Positions 10,114-18,695 of a stretch of 64,000 bases of DNA are shown piece after piece. This stretch comes from G965197555 sp965197555 (GTDB lineage Bacteria; Chloroflexota; Dehalococcoidia; Lucifugimonadales; UBA3495). A program made the position numbers and the translations under genes. The notes beneath the pieces are model-generated. The model worked only from the letters and a program-made list of their open reading frames with translations, did not search any database and had not been told where the DNA came from. Where the stretch lies: assembly GCA_965197555.1 (NCBI GenBank), contig OZ240213.1, positions 3,968,001-4,032,000 on the forward strand. Reading direction: 5' to 3'. Every line of letters starts with the position of its first letter. Within the stretch, counting starts at the first letter, position 1.

Positions 10114-10366
10114 CGGTCTGCTCGAATATCAGCGCCGCAGGCCCTCCCTCACCGAAGGCCGACGCCCAACGTCCAATAGTGTGGGGGTCCCGCTCCAGCG
10201 CCTCCGCCGTCGCCGCTGCCGTCAAGCCCTGAGCCAGCAGCAGGATGGCGTACCACCGCTCCCGTTCCCGGGGCGTCGGAGCCAAAATCATCCGCCGACT
10301 CAAGGCCTTAGCATCCATCTGCCACTGTTCGAGAAACCGGTTTATCTCCCTCACACCCATCACCAA
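10094..10366 (-). CDS. IS630 transposase, N-terminal HTH part
   Basis: 90 residues with a helix-turn-helix of the type that binds IS630 ends (LTAAATAEALERDPHTIGRW). It stops immediately after GGSPRP, at a C6 run where the catalytic frame becomes readable one base on. Such two-frame organisation with frameshifting is common in IS630 elements, but a simple indel mutation is also possible. Residues 1-30 are charged and precede the HTH. Confidence 0.8.
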   Translation of the reverse strand: MVMGVREINRFLEQWQMDAKALSRRMILAPTPRERERWYAILLLAQGLTAAATAEALERDPHTIGRWASAFGEGGPAALIFEQTGGSPRP

Positions 10367-10434
10367 CCCCTCTCCGACACTTGGAAAAGCTATCCCTGCC
10401 CCTCCGCCAATTTACCCTATGTTACTGCGCATTT

Positions 10435-10450
10435 CACCTTGGCTTTGGTT
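10435..10450 (+). repeat. IS630 right terminal inverted repeat
   Basis: Reverse complement of 9217-9232, followed by TA at 10451-10452. Confidence 0.9.
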
Positions 10451-10452
10451 TA

Positions 10453-10695
10453 GTAGACCAACAGCCTCAACGGTACAGGGCTGAACGCACGGAGCTTATC
10501 CAACGGCTCCTGGCGGACGAATGCGAGATGTGCGGCTCAACGGTGGACGTGGAAGTCCACCACATCCGTGCACTTCGCGACCTGAACGTGAAAGGCCAAC
10601 GGGAAAAGCCCAAGTGGGTACAACTCATGGCGGCGCGGAAACGCAAGACCCTCGTGGTTTGCCGGACGTGCCACACGGACATCCACCACGGGTGA
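10453..10695 (+). pseudogene. ltrA: C-terminal HNH-endonuclease fragment of a group II intron protein
   Basis: In-frame sequence from the IS630 edge reads QPQRYRAERTELIQRLLADE followed by CEMCG, VEVHHIRALRDL and VVCRTCHTDIH. These are the two Cys pairs and the His-His core of the HNH domain at the end of LtrA-type reverse transcriptase/maturases; this domain nicks the second target strand during retrohoming. The reverse-transcriptase and maturase domains are missing. The stop at 10693-10695 is the natural end. Not functional. Confidence 0.85.
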
Positions 10696-10728
10696 ATCAA
10701 TCCGCAAAAGCAGACATAAACCACTGGA

Positions 10729-10762
10729 GAGCCGGATGCAGTGAAAGCCGCACGTCCGGTTC
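10729..10762 (+). ncRNA. Group II intron domain V (remnant intron)
   Basis: A 34-base hairpin, GAGCCGGATGC, then GTGAAAGC, then GCACGTCCGGTTC, has the form of the conserved catalytic domain V of HNH-type bacterial group II introns. It lies 33 bases after the intron ORF stop, the expected position. Confidence 0.75.
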
Positions 10763-10855
10763 GGAGGAGGGCCGACGGAAAAGTGCTTCGCCCGACGCGG
10801 GGTAACTCGCCGGCGGCCTATCCTACACATCCGGGAGCGGGCCCGGGAGCTGGGC

Positions 10856-11458
10856 ATGAGCCTAAAGGGCCTGGCGGAACACGTGGGGGTATCTCGCGGC
10901 TACATGACCCAGGTGTCCCGGGGCGAAAGGAACATGAGCCCGGCGGTCCAGGCGCGGGTGGAGGAGGCGCTGGACGGCCCGGCCAGGATCGAACCCGCAC
11001 AGCCTCCCACCGTCGACCCGCGCGCCCTGTGGGACCGCATGGATGCGCATGGGTACAGCCAGAACGAGACGGCCCGCCTGGCCGGCATCAGTTCCGCCCA
11101 TCTCTCCCAGATCATGAACGGCCAGCGAACTCCGTCGGGGAAGGTTCTGAGGAAGCTGCACGGGGTGCTGTTCCAGCCGACGGCGGCGGAACTGGTGGTG
11201 CCGGCCGAGGTGAAGGTGATGGCCTGGAAGAAGGGCGGGCGTAACGGCGTGGTGGTGCGCGGCGCCGGTGGGCCGGGGGGTGGTAACACGGTTGGCGGCG
11301 GCACCGTTCGGATCGGCGGCCGGGTGCCCTGGGGCGCCGAGGTAGAATACACCTACCGCGCCGGGTACGACAGCCGGGGCCGGGTGTCGGTGACCCACGT
11401 TGTGGACGAAAGGGGCTATTCCGCTATGTTGATGCAACCGGAGCCGGAAGGTCCTTAG
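10856..11458 (+). CDS. Two-domain XRE-type HTH regulator, 5' end abutting an intron remnant
   Basis: 200 residues from ATG 10856. There are two helix-turn-helix units: residues about 4-35 (LAEHVGVSRGYMTQVSRGE) and about 57-95 (YSQNETARLAGISSAHLSQI), each like the XRE/Cro family. The rest is Gly-rich, then a beta-type segment (VPWGAEVEYTYRAGYD). The reading frame is open upstream (RRPILHIRERARELG), which looks like genuine protein text, so the native start was probably further up and was displaced by the group II intron that ends near 10822. DNA binding is inferred; the target is unknown. It may be translated from the internal ATG. Confidence 0.65.
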   Translation: MSLKGLAEHVGVSRGYMTQVSRGERNMSPAVQARVEEALDGPARIEPAQPPTVDPRALWDRMDAHGYSQNETARLAGISSAHLSQIMNGQRTPSGKVLRKLHGVLFQPTAAELVVPAEVKVMAWKKGGRNGVVVRGAGGPGGGNTVGGGTVRIGGRVPWGAEVEYTYRAGYDSRGRVSVTHVVDERGYSAMLMQPEPEGP

Positions 11459-11851
11459 TCGATGTTGCAGAAATGAGACAACCTCTGCTTGTTTACATGG
11501 AGTGACGATGTTCTGGAGCCAGGCGTTCGGCTCCGGGACCGAAGTGATAGGGATGTTGATGCTAAGTCAGGCAGAGTACCGGTTGCGGGGTATTGGTCAT
11601 TGCGACTCTCCGATTCGTCGGTAGCCGCATGTTGGCCCGCAACCGGACAGGGCAAGGCGGGAACTACTACAACTTTCCAATATCGTCCGAGGCGCCCGGG
11701 GCAGCCGTGACACCGTTTACGCTGAACCCCGCTCTCTCGCGAGTGGCACTCTCTGCCCGGCAGGACACAGTGGCCAACATGTCCAAGGCAACCGCTGCAA
11801 ATGACAAGTGAGCGCCGGACACTTGATGGTCTGAACTGCCACCCTCTATGT
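11459..11851. other. Intergenic region
   Basis: No supported gene or RNA. Frames on the minus strand here do not resemble known proteins. Confidence 0.4.
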
Positions 11852-12373
11852 CTATGAACCCGGAAACCAACCATTCGAGAAATGCGCGCCGTGGTGCCAG
11901 ACTGCACAATGCCTATTGGATCGGATGTACTGTGTAATCCGTAACTCGCAACTGGCTCCGCTACCTATCCTTCCGTTATAGAAACCGTCAATGTCGAAGT
12001 CCTCTTCAGAATCCGCGTCGAGCCTAGTGATGTAATCAGTGCCTATCTCTGTTTCGTCTCCTCTCTCAACGATATAACCAGTTAGTTCCAATAATGCGAG
12101 ACGGTAGTTGGAGCTCACTGTGCCTTCGATTGTGACCTGCGTATGGTCGGCGAAGGAATTGTAAGCGCCGCTGCAAGTATCAATTTCAATGTCGAACTCA
12201 AGACGTTGTGTGCTGACGGTTACGGCCACCCCGCTGGAGCAGTTGTTCCCGGTATTGGACTCCCCGGACACCGAGTCCACGCAGGCCCCGTAGTAGTAGG
12301 TGCCACCGGAGTCTGGCGCTGTTATCCTATTGGACTTGGAACTGGTTAGGGACGCCGACAGTTGCTTCACCAC
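11852..12373 (-). pseudogene. Truncated CARDB-protein C-terminus
   Basis: 173 residues. The first ~50 are the second half of a CARDB repeat (GGTYYYGACVDSVSGESNTG), nearly the same as repeats in the adjacent giant gene. The rest is a beta-type tail (VTIEGTVSSNYRLALLELTG) that parallels the tail of the protein at 12687-17960. There is no signal peptide and no complete CARDB unit, and the region upstream holds no more repeats. This is best read as the end of a second CARDB gene whose body was lost, possibly by recombination between repeats. CARDB domains are Ig-like adhesion modules of secreted proteins. Confidence 0.7.
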
Positions 12374-12686
12374 AGACTTATTGGGAATAGCAATTCGGAT
12401 AGTGGGGCCGGCTAAGCAGCGAAACTTTGCTCGCCTGATGTTGCTGGACCGGCTCCGGGCGTCGATTCCTCGACTGTATATGGCTGGACTATGGACGTCT
12501 CCATGAACCTGCGCGCGCTTGCCGCAGCACCCGGTCTGCTCCCCGAAAGCTGGTCCAGCGCGGGTGTTGATTTTGTGGGATGATCACACATGCTGAAGGA
12601 GGGTCATCCGTCAAGAAATCCCGGTAGCACAGCTAGCTGTTGCCTGATCTTCTATGGCCCTCTGTATGGTTGCGTCAAGTTACTAA
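12374..12686. other. Intergenic region between CARDB fragment and CARDB giant
   Basis: No gene or clear terminator hairpin recognised on either strand. Confidence 0.4.
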
Positions 12687-15600
12687 TCAGTCCCAATCCA
12701 CTTCTATAGCACATTGAAAGTAGTATTCAGATACTGACCCGGTAACAGTGGTATTCACCGTTTCTCCTGCAGCCATGTTGCGAATAGTCTTGCGTCCTAT
12801 TTCCACCGGAGATTCACCAAAATTCAAGACGTACCCTTTGATAGTAACCGATTCCACCGCCCGAATTGCGGTGAGAGAAACGTGAATGGTTATGTCGAAA
12901 TCTGGACCGGGCGTAATAGCACACTTGGTAAGCTCATACTCTATCGAATCCGGCACGGTAATCCAAACACGATCAGAGCAGTTGTTGTCCGTGTTGGTCT
13001 CGCCGGGCACCGTATCCACACAGACCTTGTAGTAGTCACTCCCGGGCGTGGACCGCGCGGTCAAAGTGATCGATACGGTGTTGCTTCCAGCCCCGGCAAG
13101 ACTGTCCAAGGCGCTTGTGTCTACCTGGTTGTTAGGCGAATCGTGATAGTAGCGCAGGGTGGTGGAGCCTGAGGCTGCGTTGCCCTGGTTACGCACCGTG
13201 ACGCTAAGCGTAAAGGACTCTCCAGGTTCCAACGTATCCTTGCTGACGGTGGGCATTTCAACTGCCAGATCAGGCCCAGAAGGAACCACAACTACCACTT
13301 CAACTGCGTCTGAGCAGTTGTTGTCTATGTTGGATTCGCCGGATACCGCGTCCACGCAGGCCCCGTAGTAGTAGGTGCCAAGAGTGGACGGTGCCGTCAG
13401 ACTGATCGACTTGTCTCCGCTCGCCGATGCGTCCAGTCGGAACACCGAGTCCGTGCCCACCGACGTGTCGGCAGTCGTGATGGTAGAGTCGGTGGAGCGA
13501 TAATAGCGCAGAGTTGTGCGGGCTGACCGGACGTTGCCCTGGTTGCGCACCGTTACGCTCAGCGTGAAAGAATCTCCTAGTTCCGGCCTGCTCTCGCTCA
13601 CTGTAGGAGTGTCAGCCACCAGGTCCGGAATGGCCGCCACAACGTTCAAGGTCACGGCGAGAGAGCAGTTGTTCGACGCATCGGACTCGCCGGATATTGT
13701 GTCCACGCACGCACTGTAGTAGTACGTGCCCGGAGTGGTTGGAGCTGTCAGACTGATGGATTCATCGCTGCTCCCGGACGCGTCAAGCGTACCAACCGAG
13801 TCCGTGCCCACCGGTGTATCAGAAGCTGTTATCGTCGAGTCGTCGGAGCGATAGTACCGCAGAGTGGTGCTGGAGCTCGAGGGTTCGATCCCTTGGTTGC
13901 GCACCGTGGCGGTCAGCGTAAGGGATGTCCCTGCAGGTGGACTGCTGTTGCTAAACGTGGGGACCTCGACCACCAAGTCCGAGATGGGAGTCACGACGAT
14001 AACCGTGACTGCAGCAGAGCAATTGTTCGCCGTATCGGTCTCGCCGGATACTGCGTCCACGCATGCACCGAAGTAGTAAGTCCCCTCAGACGACGGCGCT
14101 TTCAGAATGATCGACACGGCCTCGCTCTCATACGGATCCAGCCATGGGCGATTCCTTCGGCCCAGTTGGGTATCACTTGAAGAGATAGTTGAGTCATTGG
14201 AGCGGTAAAAGCGCAGTTCTGTGAAGTCTGACCGTACGTTTCCCTGATTGATAACAGTTACGCTCAGCGTAAAGGATTCCCCGGTATGTGGACTGCTGTC
14301 GCTCACCGTGGGCGTCTCAATTGCCAGATCAGGAATGGCTGACACAACCGTCACAGCTACCGCATCTGAGCAGTTGTTGTTGGTGTCGGACTCACCGGAT
14401 ACTGCATCCACGCAGGCCCCGTAGTAGTAGGTGCCAGAAGTGGACGGTGCCGTCAGACTGATCGACTCGTCTCCGCTCGCCGATGCGTTGAGTCGGCTCA
14501 CCGGGTCCGTGCCGACCGGCGTGTCGCCGCTGGTGATGGTGGAGTCGGAGGACCGGTAGTAGCGCAGGTCTGTGAAATCGGAACGACCATCGCCCCGGTT
14601 GCGCACCGTTGCGCTCAGGGTGAAGGTCGTTCCCGTCGCTGGAGCGTTCTCGCTGACCGTGGGCGCGTCCACCACCAGGTCCGGCGCGGGAGGAGTTCCG
14701 ACGGCCACAGCCACCCCACTGGAGCAGTTGTTCGTGGTATCCGACTCCCCGGTCACCGAGTCCACGCAGGCCCCGTAGTAGTAGGTCCCGGCCGTGGACG
14801 GCGCGGTCTGGTCGATGGACTCATCGCTGGTTCCCGAGGCCGACAGTCCGCTCACAGAATCGGTGCCGACCGCCGTATCCGACGACGAGATGCTTGAGTC
14901 GGTGGAGCGGTAGTAGCGCAGGGTGGTCGAGCCGGATGAGGCGCTGCCCTGGTTGCGCACCGTGGCGCTCAGCGTGAACGTCTCCCCGGTGGTCGGGCTG
15001 CTGTCGTCCACCGAAGGCGTCCCCACCACCAGGTCCGGCGCGCCCACCGGTGCTGCCTGAACGGTTACCTCCACTCCGCTGGAGCAGTTGTTGCCGGTAT
15101 CGGACTCGCCCGTGACGCTGTCCACGCAGGCCCCGTAGTAGTAGGTGCCGGCCGTCGACGGCGCGGTCACACTGATCGACTCAGGGCTGGTTCCCGACGC
15201 CGACAGCCCGCTCACAGAACCGGTGCCGACCGCCGTATCCGACGACGAGATGCTCGAGTCGGTGGAGCGGTAGTAGCGCAGGGTGGTCGAGCCGGATGAG
15301 GCGCTGCCCTGGTTGCTCACCGTGGCGCTCAGCGTGAACGTCTCCCCGGTGGTCGGACTGCTGTCGTCCACCGTGGGCGTCCCCACCACTAGGTCGGGAG
15401 CGGTAGCCGCTGCCTGAACGGTGACGGTCACCGCAGTGGAGCAGTTGTTGCCCCGATCGGACGGGGGTTCGACCACACCGGACTCCACGATCACGCACGC
15501 TCCGTAGTAGTACGTGCCCGGCGTGGAGGGCGCGGTCAGATCGATGGACTGGTCGCTGCTCCCGGACGGGTTCAGTCCACCTGCCCTGTCAACGCCCTCC

Positions 15601-17960
15601 AGCGTATCATTGGTGGTGATGGTCGAATCGTCGGACCGGTAGTAACCCAGAAGTATCGGCCCCGACGCACCGCTGCCCTGGTTGCTCACCGTGGCGCTCA
15701 GCGTGAAGGACTCCCCGACCTCCGGGCTGCTGTCGTCCACCGAAGGCGTCCCCACCACCAGGTCCGGCGCGCCCACCGGTGCTGCCTGAACGGTTACCTC
15801 CACTCCGCTGGAGCAGTTGTTCGTGGTATCCGACTCCCCGATCACCGAGTCCACGCAGGCGCCGTAGTAGTACGTGGCAGCCGTGGACGGCGCGGTCTGG
15901 TCGATGGACTCATCGCTGGTTCCCGAGGCCGACAGTCCGCTCACAGAATCGGTGCCGACCGCCGTATCCGACGACGAGATGCTTGAGTCGGCGGAGCGGT
16001 AGTAGCGCAGGGTGGTCGAGCCGGATGAGGCGCTGCCCTGGTTGCTCACCGTGGCGCTCAGCGTGAAGGACTCCCCGACCTCCGGGCTGCTGTCGTCCAC
16101 CGAAGGCGTCCCCACCACCAGGTCCGGCGCGCCCACCGGTGCTGCCTGAACGGTTACCTCCACTCCGCTGGAGCAGTTGTTCGTGGTGTCCGACTCCCCG
16201 GACACCGAGTCCACGCAGGCCCCGTAGTAGTAGGTCCCGGCCGTGGACGGCGCGGTCTGGTCGATGGACTCATCGCTGGTTCCCGAGGCCGACAGCCCGC
16301 TCACAGAATCGGTGCCGACCGCCGTATCCGACGACGAGATGCTTGAGTCGGCGGAGCGGTAGTAGCGCAGGGTGGTCGAGCCGGATGAGGCGCTGCCCTG
16401 GTTGCTCACCGTGGCGCTCAGCGTGAAGGACTCCCCGACCTCCGGGCTGCTGTCGTCCACCGAAGGAGGGTCTACGATCAAATCGGAGGCCAATGCAGAA
16501 GTCGTTTGGCTTAATGTCCCTTTAGTGACTTCGCCATTATTAACCCCGCATCCACCCGCACTTTGACACGTATATCTTGTTCTGTTTTGAAGTTCTATGT
16601 ATCCACCGTTGGCAAATGTGATAGTTGTGTTTCCACCTGAAGATGACAGGTCTGCGCCTGAAACTACAGCCGGAATCCAAAAACCAGAGGTAGGAACTCC
16701 TGGAAGGAAGTCGCCCACTCCATAGGTGTTACCATTACTACTACTGACGGTCACCGCAACCGCCGAAGAACAGTTGTTGCCGGTATTAGACTCCCCGGAC
16801 ACCGAGTCCACGCAGGCCCCGTAGTAGTAGGTCCCGGCCGTGGACGGCGCGGTTACACTGATCGACTCATCGCTGGTCCCCGACGCCGACAGTCCGCTCA
16901 CTGGGTCCGTGCCTGCGGACGTGTCGCTGGATGATATGGTCGAGTCGGTGGAGCGGTAGTAGCGCAGGGTGGTCGAGATGGATGAGGCACTGCCCTGGTT
17001 GCTCACCGTGGCGCTCAGCGTGAAGGACTCCCCGGTGGTCGGACTGTTGTCGTCCACCGAAGGCGTCCCCACGACGAGGTCGGGGGCGCTCGCCGCTGCC
17101 TGAACGGTTACGGTCACCGCACTGGAGCAGTTGTTCGTGGTGTCCGACTCCCCGGTCACCGAGTCCACGCAGGCCCCGTAGTAGTAGGTCCCGGCCGTGG
17201 ACGGCGCGGTCACACTGATCGACTCAGGGCTGGTTCCCGACGGATTGAGCCCGCCCACATTGTCCGTGCCGACCGCCGTGTCCGACGACGAGATGGTGAA
17301 GTCGGCGGAGCGGTAGTAGCGCAGCGTGGTCGAGCCGGATGAGGCGCTGCCCTGGTTCTCGACCGTGGCCGCGAGGGTGAAGGACTCCCCGACCTCCGGG
17401 CTGCTGTCACTCACCGTAGGCGTGTCCACCACCAGGTCCGGGGCGGCGCTGACGGTGACGGTCACCGCACTGGAGCAGTTGTTGCCGGTATTGGACTCCC
17501 CGGACACCGAGTCCACGCAGGCCCCGTAGTAGTAGGTCCCGGCCGTGGACGGCGCGGTCACACTGATCGACTCAGGGCTGGTTCCCGACGGATTGAGCCC
17601 GCCCACATTGTCCGTGCCGACCGCCGTGTCCGACGACGAGATGGTGAAGTCGGCGGAGCGGTAGTAGCGCAGCGTGGTCGAGCCGGATGAAGCGCTGCCC
17701 TGGTTCTCGACCGTGGCCGCGAGGGTGAAGGACTTCCCGACCTCCGGGCTGTTGTCGCTCACCGTAGGCGTCCCCACCACCAGGTCGGGAGCGGGAGCGG
17801 TGCCGACGGTTACGGCTATCGACACTGAGCAGTTGTTGTCGGTATCGTTCTCGCCTGTGACGCTGTCCACGCAGGCCCCGTAGTAGTACGTGCCGGGCGT
17901 GGACGGAGCGGTCACACTGATCGACTCAGGGCTGGTTCCCGACGCCGACAGCCCGCTCAC
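12687..17960 (-). CDS. CARDB-repeat surface protein, C-terminal half (frameshifted from 17957-22840)
   Basis: 1757 residues made almost entirely of ~115-residue CARDB repeats, about 13 full units. The recurring text is APDLVVGTPTVSD, GESFTLSATVxNQGSA, TTLRYYRS and TYYYGACVD ... NNCS. Each unit has a Cys pair (GACVD and NNCS). One unit pair near 16470-16740 is separated by a different ~85-residue insert (SGGNTTITFANGGYIEL, Cys-rich). The last ~75 residues are a distinct beta-type tail. The apparent N-terminus is inside a repeat: it is the continuation of the upstream gene, thrown out of frame by a 7-bp deletion near 17997. CARDB modules are adhesion-type Ig folds. Without the upstream signal peptide this half would not be exported. 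Confidence 0.85.
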   Translation of the reverse strand: MSGLSASGTSPESISVTAPSTPGTYYYGACVDSVTGENDTDNNCSVSIAVTVGTAPAPDLVVGTPTVSDNSPEVGKSFTLAATVENQGSASSGSTTLRYYRSADFTISSSDTAVGTDNVGGLNPSGTSPESISVTAPSTAGTYYYGACVDSVSGESNTGNNCSSAVTVTVSAAPDLVVDTPTVSDSSPEVGESFTLAATVENQGSASSGSTTLRYYRSADFTISSSDTAVGTDNVGGLNPSGTSPESISVTAPSTAGTYYYGACVDSVTGESDTTNNCSSAVTVTVQAAASAPDLVVGTPSVDDNSPTTGESFTLSATVSNQGSASSISTTLRYYRSTDSTISSSDTSAGTDPVSGLSASGTSDESISVTAPSTAGTYYYGACVDSVSGESNTGNNCSSAVAVTVSSSNGNTYGVGDFLPGVPTSGFWIPAVVSGADLSSSGGNTTITFANGGYIELQNRTRYTCQSAGGCGVNNGEVTKGTLSQTTSALASDLIVDPPSVDDSSPEVGESFTLSATVSNQGSASSGSTTLRYYRSADSSISSSDTAVGTDSVSGLSASGTSDESIDQTAPSTAGTYYYGACVDSVSGESDTTNNCSSGVEVTVQAAPVGAPDLVVGTPSVDDSSPEVGESFTLSATVSNQGSASSGSTTLRYYRSADSSISSSDTAVGTDSVSGLSASGTSDESIDQTAPSTAATYYYGACVDSVIGESDTTNNCSSGVEVTVQAAPVGAPDLVVGTPSVDDSSPEVGESFTLSATVSNQGSGASGPILLGYYRSDDSTITTNDTLEGVDRAGGLNPSGSSDQSIDLTAPSTPGTYYYGACVIVESGVVEPPSDRGNNCSTAVTVTVQAAATAPDLVVGTPTVDDSSPTTGETFTLSATVSNQGSASSGSTTLRYYRSTDSSISSSDTAVGTGSVSGLSASGTSPESISVTAPSTAGTYYYGACVDSVTGESDTGNNCSSGVEVTVQAAPVGAPDLVVGTPSVDDSSPTTGETFTLSATVRNQGSASSGSTTLRYYRSTDSSISSSDTAVGTDSVSGLSASGTSDESIDQTAPSTAGTYYYGACVDSVTGESDTTNNCSSGVAVAVGTPPAPDLVVDAPTVSENAPATGTTFTLSATVRNRGDGRSDFTDLRYYRSSDSTITSGDTPVGTDPVSRLNASASGDESISLTAPSTSGTYYYGACVDAVSGESDTNNNCSDAVAVTVVSAIPDLAIETPTVSDSSPHTGESFTLSVTVINQGNVRSDFTELRFYRSNDSTISSSDTQLGRRNRPWLDPYESEAVSIILKAPSSEGTYYFGACVDAVSGETDTANNCSAAVTVIVVTPISDLVVEVPTFSNSSPPAGTSLTLTATVRNQGIEPSSSSTTLRYYRSDDSTITASDTPVGTDSVGTLDASGSSDESISLTAPTTPGTYYYSACVDTISGESDASNNCSLAVTLNVVAAIPDLVADTPTVSESRPELGDSFTLSVTVRNQGNVRSARTTLRYYRSTDSTITTADTSVGTDSVFRLDASASGDKSISLTAPSTLGTYYYGACVDAVSGESNIDNNCSDAVEVVVVVPSGPDLAVEMPTVSKDTLEPGESFTLSVTVRNQGNAASGSTTLRYYHDSPNNQVDTSALDSLAGAGSNTVSITLTARSTPGSDYYKVCVDTVPGETNTDNNCSDRVWITVPDSIEYELTKCAITPGPDFDITIHVSLTAIRAVESVTIKGYVLNFGESPVEIGRKTIRNMAAGETVNTTVTGSVSEYYFQCAIEVDWD

Positions 17961-18695
17961 AGAGTCCGTGCCGACCGCCGTGTCCGACGACGAGAGGCGG
18001 CGGAGCGGTAGTAGCGCAGCGTGGTTGAGCCGGATGAGGCGCTGCCCTGGTTCTCGACCGTGGCCGCGAGGGTGAAGGACTCCCCGACCTCCGGGCTGCT
18101 GTCACTCACCGTAGGCGTGTCCACCACCAGGTCCGGGGCGGCGCTGACGGTGACGGTCACCGCACTGGAGCAGTTGTTGCCGGTATTGGACTCCCCGGAC
18201 ACCGAGTCCACGCAGGCCCCGTAGTAGTAGGTCCCGGCCGTGGACGGCGCGGTCACACTGATCGACTCAGGGCTGGTTCCCGACGGATTGAGCCCGCCCA
18301 CATTGTCCGTGCCGACCGCCGTGTCCGACGACGAGATGGTGAAGTCGGCGGAGCGGTAGTAGCGCAGCGTGGTCGAGCCGGATGAAGCGCTGCCCTGGTT
18401 CTCGACCGTGGCCGCGAGGGTGAAGGACTTCCCGACCTCCGGGCTGTTGTCGCTCACCGTAGGCGTCCCCACCACCAGGTCGGGAGCGGGAGCGGTGCCG
18501 ACGGTTACGGCTATCGACACTGAGCAGTTGTTGTCGGTATCGTTCTCGCCTGTGACGCTGTCCACGCAGGCCCCGTAGTAGTACGTGCCGGGCGTGGACG
18601 GAGCGGTCACACTGATCGACTCAGGGCTGGTTCCCGACGCCGACAGCCCGCTCACAGAGTCCGTGCCGACCGCCGTGTCCGACGACGAGATGGTG
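17310..18695 (-). repeat. Near-identical tandem duplication (702-bp unit, two CARDB repeats)
   Basis: Positions 17326 and 17674 recur at 18021 and 18369 with essentially the same sequence. The unit is 702 bp (234 codons, exactly two CARDB repeats), but the observed shift is 695 because of a 7-bp deletion at the boundary near 17997. Either a very recent duplication or an assembly artefact. Confidence 0.8.

Larger units (their letters stand above)
9217..10450 (-). mobile_element. IS630-family insertion sequence with TA target duplication
   Basis: Perfect 16-bp terminal inverted repeats (AACCAAAGCCAAGGTG at 9217-9232 and its complement at 10435-10450) are flanked on both sides by TA (9215-9216 and 10451-10452), the usual IS630/Tc1 target duplication. 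Between them lie two minus-strand frames encoding the transposase. The element sits directly against the remains of a group II intron (10453 onward). Confidence 0.92.
10453..10822 (+). mobile_element. 3' remnant of a group II intron (HNH type), cut by IS630
   Basis: What remains is the C-terminal HNH portion of the intron-encoded protein followed by domain V and the intron 3' end. The reverse-transcriptase part and the 5' ribozyme domains are absent to the left of the IS630, so the intron was truncated as well as invaded. The 3' splice junction is estimated near CCTATC at about 10817-10822, just before sequence that reads in frame into the HTH gene. Confidence 0.7.

Noticed and set aside
11455..11907. 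150-codon minus-strand frame
   Set aside because: Composition unlike a real protein, no homology recognised, overlaps the CARDB fragment.
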